From contig CAJUGZ010000112.1 in assembly GCA_910585855.1 (NCBI GenBank), forward strand, positions 1 to 12,504: a stretch of 12,504 nucleotides of DNA. Direction: 5' to 3'. Numbering within the stretch: position 1 is the first letter of the stretch; every line of letters starts with the position of its first letter. Positions 7,713-12,504 of this stretch are shown here, one piece after another. The stretch comes from an uncultured Lachnospiraceae bacterium. GTDB lineage: Bacteria > Bacillota_A > Clostridia > Lachnospirales > Lachnospiraceae. The notes under the pieces are model-generated. The model worked only from the letters and a program-made list of their open reading frames with translations, had not been told where the DNA came from and did not search any database. Both the position numbers and the translations under genes were made by a program.

Positions 7713-8540
7713 ATGTATCAGTTTACAGATGATTGTTATATTGGCATCCCTGAATTAGATCAGGAACACCTTAAATTATTTCAGATGCTCAATGATGCAG
7801 TCAGCGCAATGAAACAGCCATCCACTGATAAAGTAGCTTTAGCAAATCAATTATTAAATGGTCTTAAGGATTATACAATTACCCATTTCACCCATGAAGA
7901 AGCCTATATGGAAAAACACAATGATCCTGAACTGCCGCAGCAAAAAAAGGAACATGCTGCATTTATAACAAAAGTAAATTCCTATTCTTTAGAAAATTGT
8001 ACAAATGAAACCGCAGAACAAATTATGCAGGAACTGATTTCTTTCCTTGTTCGCTGGCTTTACCGTCATATCTTAAGCAGTGATATGATGATTGGAAAGC
8101 TTCCTGTCTATACAGAAAAACAAAAAGCCATTGAAGAGGCTCTTACATTCTCTTCCAAATATTATACAAATATTGCTTTTATTGATGAAGAGCATAAAAA
8201 ATTATTTGATATTATCCGAGAAGCATATCTGCTTATTGAAGATCAATTTCTTCATGATAAATACGATAAAATTATTGAAATTCTAAATAAATTAAAAGAC
8301 TATACAACATTTCATTTTCAGCATGAAGAATCTTATATGGAAAAAATTCATTATTCTGGTCTAGATATACAACGTCGTGCTCATACTATTTTTGTAGATC
8401 GTTTAGTAGAAATTACATACACCGACTTAAATAAAATTGATGAAAACCAAGAAGAATACCTTCACGAATTATTAGACTTTCTATTAACATGGCTGTCAAA
8501 CCATATTTTAAAATTAGACAGTCAGATTCCTTCCGAATAA
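7713..8540 (+). CDS. Tandem two-domain bacteriohemerythrin
   Basis: A soluble 275-residue protein with two hemerythrin domains (about 1-130 and 142-275) and no signal peptide, membrane or signalling domain. Hemerythrins bind O2 at a diiron site. In domain 1 the ligand positions are H19, H58, E62, H81, H119 and D124; in domain 2 they are H161, H201, E205, H224, H264 and D269. The spacing equals that of the single-domain Methylococcus protein, but the ligand normally four residues before the third histidine pair's second His is Gln in both domains (Q77 and Q220). Start: AGGAGG (7699-7704) eight bases before ATG. It has its own promoter and terminator. Likely roles are O2 or NO scavenging or sensing in an anaerobe; these are inferred from the family. 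Two fused copies are less common than one. Confidence 0.93.
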   Translation: MYQFTDDCYIGIPELDQEHLKLFQMLNDAVSAMKQPSTDKVALANQLLNGLKDYTITHFTHEEAYMEKHNDPELPQQKKEHAAFITKVNSYSLENCTNETAEQIMQELISFLVRWLYRHILSSDMMIGKLPVYTEKQKAIEEALTFSSKYYTNIAFIDEEHKKLFDIIREAYLLIEDQFLHDKYDKIIEILNKLKDYTTFHFQHEESYMEKIHYSGLDIQRRAHTIFVDRLVEITYTDLNKIDENQEEYLHELLDFLLTWLSNHILKLDSQIPSE

Positions 8541-8548
8541 ATTAAAGT

Positions 8549-8595
8549 AAAGCTGTCATATTATTATCTAATACAAAATATGACAGCTTTTTCTT
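8549..8595. terminator. Terminator after the hemerythrin gene, probably bidirectional
   Basis: A perfect 14-pair stem (8549-8562 with 8577-8590) over a 14-base loop, followed on the plus strand by TTTTTCTTT. On the minus strand the tail is less uniform (TTTACTTTAATTT) but still T-rich. The plus-strand stop of the hemerythrin gene and the minus-strand stop of the small broken gene (8595-8597) flank it closely, as expected for a shared terminator. Confidence 0.85.
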
Positions 8596-8827
8596 TACAT
8601 CTTTCGATTCATTCCTATAAATTCCATTCCTTTTTCTTTACTTTGTGCTGATTTATTAGCATTTACTCCATTAAAAGAAATCATCTTTTTTCCTTGGTAA
8701 ACCAAAATACCTCTTTCATATACATAGTTGTCCCATATGTCATTTCTGTATTTTTCGCCACCAATTTTGCTTTTTCAGAAATTTTATAAAATTTTCCAAA
8801 AATCAAATACCATAAATTCTCTTTCAT
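8595..8827 (-). pseudogene. Small unidentified gene, apparently broken by a one-base slip in an A run
   Basis: On the minus strand an ATG at 8827, preceded by AAAGGAG, opens a 48-codon frame starting MKENLWYLIFGKFYKISEK and closing at 8681. A second frame, 59 codons long, is open from 8774 to a stop at 8595-8597, four bases before the terminator hairpin. It contains IWDNYVYERGILVYQGKK and EFIGMNRKM. Adding one A to the five-A run (8771-8775) joins the two into one 77-residue protein. An extended -10 promoter lies upstream at 8900-8908. I do not recognise the family. It may be a decayed gene, a strain-specific frameshift, a sequencing slip, or simply a 48-aa gene. The A run does not fit a classical slippery heptamer, so programmed shifting is less likely. 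Confidence 0.5.
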
Positions 8828-8899
8828 TCTTTCTCCTTTCTTGTTCCAATGTTTCCCTTTTTATATTTTACTTCTTTATTTTTAATTTTTTTCTAATAT

Positions 8900-8908
8900 A
8901 TTATATCA
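8900..8908 (-). promoter_or_regulatory. Extended -10 promoter for the small minus-strand gene
   Basis: On the minus strand TGA followed by TATAAT (8908-8900) forms an extended -10 element. No good -35 box lies 17 or 18 bases upstream. It would start transcription near 8893, about 65 bases before the ATG at 8827. Confidence 0.45.
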
Positions 8909-8949
8909 TGGATTAATACATAAATCTATTACGAAAATAAGGATATAAA

Positions 8950-8979
8950 TTGACAAATATAGAATCAAAATGATATGAT
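8950..8979 (+). promoter_or_regulatory. Promoter of the exonuclease gene
   Basis: A perfect TTGACA (8950-8955), an 18-base spacer and TATGAT (8974-8979). The transcript would start near 8986. An in-frame ATG at 8975 lies inside the -10 box and cannot be translated from this promoter, which supports the downstream GTG start at 9035. Confidence 0.75.
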
Positions 8980-9034
8980 AATCCCATACTATATTTATTC
9001 TTTTATAAAAATCTGGAAGAAAGGATACCAGCAA

Positions 9035-9997
9035 GTGAATTATATTGTCTTGGATTTGGAATGGAATCAAGGTACAAACAGAAAATATCAGGAAAAACCA
9101 GATCTTCCCTTTGAAATTGTAGAAATTGGTGCAATTAAATTAAATGAAGCCTGTGAACTAATTGATACATTCCATGCAATAGTAAAACCAACTGTCTATT
9201 TAGAAATAAACAGCCATATTGAACAGATTACCCATGTCAGTATAGAAGATTTAGAATCCGGTATAAATTTCAAACAAGCTGCCTGCTCTTTCTTAGACTG
9301 GTGCGGCACAAACTATCGTTTTTGCACATGGGGCTCTATGGATCTAACAGAATTGCAGCGTAATATGACCTATTTTCAGCTTAAACAAACATTAGAAAAA
9401 CCACTATTTTATTACAATATCCAAAAGCTCTACAGCATTTGCTACAGTGACGGAAAATCTCGTATCAGTCTACAAAATGCAGTGGATACCCTAAACATTG
9501 ACAAAGTTATTCCCTTCCACCGTGCAGATGCAGACACTTATTATACTGCCCTTATTATGCAGACTTTAAATATGGAAAAAGTAAAAAAATATATTTCAGT
9601 CGATTATTACCATGCACCCACTTCCCATAAAGAAGAAATATATCTTACTTTTGACACCTATTCTAAATATGTATCACGTACCTTTGATACAAAAGAAGAA
9701 GCTATGACAGACAAAGGGGTCACTACAACTTCCTGCTACCTCTGCCGAAAAAATATAAAGAAAAAGATTCGTTGGTTTTCCTATAACAACCATACCTACT
9801 ACAGCTTAATGTATTGCAATATCCATGGCTGGGTAAAAGGAAAAATTCGTATAAAAAAAACCGATACCGGAAAACTCTTTGCTATAAAAACACTAAAAAT
9901 CACAGACGAAGAAGGCGCACAGCAAGTTTATCAATGGCAGGAAGAAGTCCGTGAACGCCGCAGAAACAAACGAAAAGGAAATGAATTAAATACCTAA
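9035..9997 (+). CDS. DEDDh-family 3'-5' exonuclease with C-terminal Cys/His cluster
   Basis: Predicted to trim nucleic acid from the 3' end with two metal ions. The 320-residue protein starts MNYIVLDLEWNQ, with D7 and E9 as the first acidic pair. The second acidic residue is probably D103 (WGSMD), and the third motif HRADAD gives H162 and D167. This resembles the ERI-1/KapD branch of the DnaQ-like fold more than polymerase proofreading subunits. Residues 230-275 hold C234, C237, C261 and H264 (CxxC then CxxH), a possible zinc-binding module, followed by a basic tail rich in Arg and Lys. The GTG start at 9035 is chosen because AAGGA lies nine bases upstream, the family start fits, and the earlier ATG lies in the promoter. 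It is a single-gene unit with its own promoter and terminator. RNA or DNA preference cannot be told. Confidence 0.85.
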   Translation: MNYIVLDLEWNQGTNRKYQEKPDLPFEIVEIGAIKLNEACELIDTFHAIVKPTVYLEINSHIEQITHVSIEDLESGINFKQAACSFLDWCGTNYRFCTWGSMDLTELQRNMTYFQLKQTLEKPLFYYNIQKLYSICYSDGKSRISLQNAVDTLNIDKVIPFHRADADTYYTALIMQTLNMEKVKKYISVDYYHAPTSHKEEIYLTFDTYSKYVSRTFDTKEEAMTDKGVTTTSCYLCRKNIKKKIRWFSYNNHTYYSLMYCNIHGWVKGKIRIKKTDTGKLFAIKTLKITDEEGAQQVYQWQEEVRERRRNKRKGNELNT

Positions 9998-10005
9998 ATC
10001 AATAA

Positions 10006-10041
10006 AACCTGTTATTGTAGTCCACTCTGCTATAACAGGTT
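10006..10041. terminator. Bidirectional terminator between the exonuclease and lipoprotein genes
   Basis: AACCTGTTAT (10006-10015) and ATAACAGGTT (10032-10041) form a perfect ten-pair stem with a 16-base loop. The plus-strand tail is CTATTTTAT, and the minus-strand tail is TTATTGATTT following the two T at the stem end. It lies between the convergent stops at 9997 and 10052 and can serve both. Confidence 0.75.
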
Positions 10042-10051
10042 CTATTTTATC

Positions 10052-11794
10052 TTACTCCAAATTCCATTCCTCCCTATAATATCGCTCCATCTCTTCCCGT
10101 AAAGTTTCCATTGTAATCTCTTCTCTATCCCTATCCCCTATTAAAAACTTCCATAATTCAAATACACTGGCTGAACAACTCTCTTCAAAAGTACGAATCC
10201 TGCTTTCACTCGTATTACAATAAACCAATAACACACTATCCTTTAAATATGTATTCAAATTCTCTGTATAAGAAATCAAATGTTCAATCGGAAACTCTAT
10301 ATTTTGACCACTTTTATTGGTATAAGAAAAATGCCCGCTATCCTCTGCTACAACTCTTTCTTCCCCTTCTCCAAATACCTTTCCCAATGTAGATGCCAAA
10401 TGCCCATCCCGTATTTCTCCAATTTCTTCTTGCTTACCTGTCAGATAAAACACCCGATAATTATAACAGCCATGCCCCATAATACTATAATCACTATTCC
10501 AAATCAAATAATCCTCCCCATTTTTATTCAGCAGATAAAGCTGTCCGTTTTCTGGATGTATACCGGAAAACGCCTTTTCCCAAATACAAGTTCCATTAAA
10601 ATTTATTCCATCCTCAATTAACCCATTTCCATCATAAACACTGACATAACACCTTTCGCATCCCTCCAATAATTCTTTTACTGACTTTCCCTCTTCCCAA
10701 CTAGGATAGTAAATCCTACTCACAATCTTATCCATCACCCCATCATGTGTTAAATCCGCCTCCTCCACATTTACTACAATCTCATTCCATTTTACAGTGT
10801 CTTCCGCCGTCTGTTCTAATTCCATTCCCTCTGTCCATACCTCTTTATAATACTTTTCCATGGTTTCTCTAAGACTTTCTATAGTAAAATCATTACCATT
10901 GTTATATTCTTTCAGCCAGTCCCATGCATCAAACACATTTATTGTACATTCTTCCTCAAAAGTACGAATCTTTGCTCCTTGCTCCACATCTGTATAAACC
11001 AGTAATATACTATTTTCTAATTGCTGTCTTAAATCCTCTGTATAAGCAATCATCTCATCAATAGGAAATGTTCCTGTCCCACCTCCGGGGGCTGTATGAT
11101 ACATAGTAAATTTCACTTCATTTTCTTTTTCTACAACCTCCTTACACTCCTCTGTAAAAGAAATAACCTGATACCGAAAAACTGCAGCACCCTGCCATAT
11201 CCCATTCGAAACAGAAAGCAAACAATTCTTTCCATTATAAGTTGTTAAAAATAACCATCCATTTCCAGCATGTGCTGTCGCATAGTCCTTTTCCCAAATA
11301 CAGTTTCCTTCTACTATCCTTCCATATGGCACAACAGGCATCCCGCTTCCCAAATACTCCACAATATTCTTTTCCTCTGGTGCAATTTCCTTTTCTGTCA
11401 AGCCATTTCCATCATAGATACAAACCTTACAAAAACCTCCTGTCCATTGGCAGTCTGTCTTTTTTCCCTGCATTTTATCCTCATTTGAATAATAAATTTT
11501 ACTTACTGCTTTATCCATTACACCATCCTGTGTAAAATCCACCTCTTCTATATTTACTATGTCCTCAATCATATAAATTTCTGGAAATGCTGTCTGCTCC
11601 AAACCAATCTGCTCATCAATCAAAGATTCTTTGTTATCTTCTTCTAAAATCATAGAATCCATTTCCAGCCTATCTATTTCCTTCTCCACAGTATCCCCCA
11701 TCTGACTTTCACAAGAACCTATCATCCCCACTCCAAATACCACCATTCCCAAAAATCCAACTACCATTCGTCCTATCTGTCTTCTTTTCTTCAT
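10052..11794 (-). CDS. Predicted lipoprotein with two tandem copies of an unknown ~240-residue unit
   Basis: The 580-residue product begins with a basic n-region (MKKRRQIGR), a hydrophobic stretch (10-25) and a lipobox ending IGSC with C28, so it is probably a lipoprotein on the outer face of the membrane. Two diverged copies of one unit follow an acidic linker: about 78-320 and 339-577. Shared marks, in order, are an acidic loop DxTxDGVMDK (86-95 and 347-356), IYY, YDGNGL (127-132 and 387-392), CIWEK (165-169 and 403-407), YTE-x-L, LLVY, IRTFEE (276-281 and 533-538) with a Cys, and T-x-E-x-LRE-x-ME-x-YY near the end. The acidic loop could bind calcium. I do not recognise the family. The start codon follows the upstream stop by six bases, and its binding site GGGAG lies in the end of that gene, so the two are coupled. 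Function unknown. Confidence 0.85.
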   Translation of the reverse strand: MKKRRQIGRMVVGFLGMVVFGVGMIGSCESQMGDTVEKEIDRLEMDSMILEEDNKESLIDEQIGLEQTAFPEIYMIEDIVNIEEVDFTQDGVMDKAVSKIYYSNEDKMQGKKTDCQWTGGFCKVCIYDGNGLTEKEIAPEEKNIVEYLGSGMPVVPYGRIVEGNCIWEKDYATAHAGNGWLFLTTYNGKNCLLSVSNGIWQGAAVFRYQVISFTEECKEVVEKENEVKFTMYHTAPGGGTGTFPIDEMIAYTEDLRQQLENSILLVYTDVEQGAKIRTFEEECTINVFDAWDWLKEYNNGNDFTIESLRETMEKYYKEVWTEGMELEQTAEDTVKWNEIVVNVEEADLTHDGVMDKIVSRIYYPSWEEGKSVKELLEGCERCYVSVYDGNGLIEDGINFNGTCIWEKAFSGIHPENGQLYLLNKNGEDYLIWNSDYSIMGHGCYNYRVFYLTGKQEEIGEIRDGHLASTLGKVFGEGEERVVAEDSGHFSYTNKSGQNIEFPIEHLISYTENLNTYLKDSVLLVYCNTSESRIRTFEESCSASVFELWKFLIGDRDREEITMETLREEMERYYREEWNLE

Positions 11795-11800
11795 CTCCCA

Positions 11801-12304
11801 TTATCTCCCACGCCGTCTATGCCATTCATTCCAAAAAGCAATATATCCATCCCGATCTATCTTATCCTGTGGAAGAATTTTTGGAGAACATCGCTGATAA
11901 AATGCTTCCACTATATCCACAAACTGATAAACAATCTGACGATATTCCGACAACGGCAAAATTGTTTCCTTTCCTGACAAAGTTACAATTCGAACCTGAT
12001 TTTCCCTATGAAAAACCGACCAATCAATTCCATTTGAACATCCAATAATATCCACAGTATCCAACTTCTCATCTCTGGCATAAATAGAAAATCCGCAACA
12101 AGGCAGCATCTGTTCTTCCTCTCCTAAAATATGATCTTCTGAAATCGACTTAAGTAAATATAAAGCAGATGCACTTACCGTAGCAAAATACTCAAAAACC
12201 TCTTCTCCAATCCGCACTACCACATGTCCATGTGCACATAAATCCTCTGGATTATCTGCCTTACCATCAATCCATTCCAATTCATCCACATCAATCTGAA
12301 ACAT
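11801..12304 (-). CDS. Hypothetical soluble protein, first gene of the lipoprotein operon
   Basis: The 167-residue product has no signal peptide or membrane helix and is likely cytosolic. It is acidic at the start (MFQIDVDELEWIDG) and basic at the end (EWHRRRGR). Notable stretches are PEDLCAHGHVVVRIG (19-33), an alanine-rich core ATVSASALYLL (41-51) and the adjacent pair CC at 69-70. I do not recognise the family; the size and style resemble small proteins encoded beside surface proteins in Firmicutes, including some immunity proteins, but no motif supports that. Start: AAGGGG seven bases before ATG. It is the promoter-proximal gene of a two-gene unit with the lipoprotein gene and has an extended -10 promoter upstream. 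Confidence 0.75.
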   Translation of the reverse strand: MFQIDVDELEWIDGKADNPEDLCAHGHVVVRIGEEVFEYFATVSASALYLLKSISEDHILGEEEQMLPCCGFSIYARDEKLDTVDIIGCSNGIDWSVFHRENQVRIVTLSGKETILPLSEYRQIVYQFVDIVEAFYQRCSPKILPQDKIDRDGYIAFWNEWHRRRGR

Positions 12305-12342
12305 TTACAAACCCCTTCCATTTCCAAATTTTAATATTTTTT

Positions 12343-12371
12343 ATTATAACACTCCCCGCAAAAACAAGCAA
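12343..12371 (-). promoter_or_regulatory. Extended -10 promoter of the two-gene lipoprotein operon
   Basis: On the minus strand TGT followed by a perfect TATAAT (12351-12343) forms an extended -10 element. A poor -35 box TTGCTT (12371-12366) lies 17 bases upstream. The transcript would start near 12336, about 30 bases before the first ATG. Confidence 0.6.
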
Positions 12372-12409
12372 ATCATAGGAAAAAACTACTTCAATAAATC
12401 TTTTGAAAA

Positions 12410-12504
12410 TTAATTCCTGATCCATGTTATTTTTTCAAAGAGGACGCGGGAGGCGGTTTGCTTCTGTCCTTTGCCTGCTCCGCTCCAAACGGTAAGAAAG
12501 TCTA
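12410..12504. other. Edge segment with GC-rich end, probably part of a neighbouring unit
   Basis: Bases 12441-12504 contain 36 G or C out of 64, against AT-rich DNA before them. A minus-strand frame is open from the window edge to a TAA at 12412-12410 (about 30 residues, containing DFLTVWSGAGKGQKQ), but plus-strand frames are also open here, so neither strand nor coding status can be decided. No promoter or RNA gene is recognisable. Confidence 0.3.

Noticed and set aside
8728..8916. A 62-codon plus-strand open frame
   Set aside because: It is a low-complexity Ser/Phe/Leu/Ile product typical of AT-rich noncoding strands, has no ribosome binding site, and overlaps the better supported minus-strand gene.
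8975..9034. Longer N-terminus for the exonuclease starting at ATG 8975
   Set aside because: This ATG falls inside the -10 box, the extra 20 residues do not fit the family, and the GTG at 9035 has a ribosome binding site and the family's usual start.
10280..11535. Plus-strand open frames opposite the lipoprotein gene (10280-10621, 11242-11535, 11270-11488)
   Set aside because: They have no ribosome binding sites, their composition is biased by the opposite strand, and they are fully covered by a convincing minus-strand gene with two matching repeats.
10052..12304. Toxin and immunity pair
   Set aside because: The lipoprotein has no recognisable toxin domain, pre-toxin or secretion marker beyond its lipobox, and the small protein comes first in the operon without a known immunity motif. 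The idea has no direct support.

Overview
The window looks like chromosomal DNA from a low-GC anaerobic Gram-positive bacterium of the Clostridia, most probably Lachnospiraceae. The signs are AT-rich intergenic DNA, strong purine-rich ribosome binding sites, TTGACA/TATAAT-type promoters, hairpin plus T-run terminators, a YfhO-type membrane protein, an LdhA-type D-lactate dehydrogenase, a double-domain bacteriohemerythrin and a tRNA without an encoded CCA. The genus cannot be fixed from sequence alone.

Left part (1-6028, all +): the C-terminal end of an unidentified protein runs into a promoter whose -35 box overlaps that gene's stop codon. This promoter drives prfC (peptide chain release factor 3). 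After a weak terminator-like hairpin comes a compact three-gene set: a polyprenyl-phosphate glycosyltransferase (GT2), a GtrA/GtcA-like small membrane protein and a YfhO-family polytopic membrane protein. Together these match the known three-component scheme for glycosylating polymers outside the membrane (CsbB/GtcA/YfhO type). A long bidirectional hairpin closes the set.

Middle part (6134-8974): on the minus strand, ldhA has its own promoter, just beyond the terminator of a tRNA-Arg(CCT) gene. Divergent from the tRNA, on the plus strand, is a gene for a tandem bacteriohemerythrin. Both of its domains keep all diiron ligands except one His, which is Gln in both. Between the two divergent promoters lie three exact copies of the 12-mer TGTTGATAACTT. 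Convergent to the hemerythrin gene I find a short, previously hidden minus-strand gene that appears broken by a one-base slip in an A run.

Right part (8950-12504): a monocistronic DEDDh 3'-5' exonuclease with a C-terminal Cys/His cluster is followed by a bidirectional terminator. Then comes a two-gene minus-strand operon: a 167-aa soluble protein of unknown function and a 580-aa predicted lipoprotein built from two diverged copies of one roughly 240-residue unit. The last 64 bases are suddenly GC-rich (36 of 64) and belong to something that continues outside the window.

There is no sign of a phage, insertion sequence, CRISPR array or rRNA. The most interesting parts are the lipoprotein operon, the Gln-substituted hemerythrin, the 12-mer cluster and the hidden frameshifted gene.
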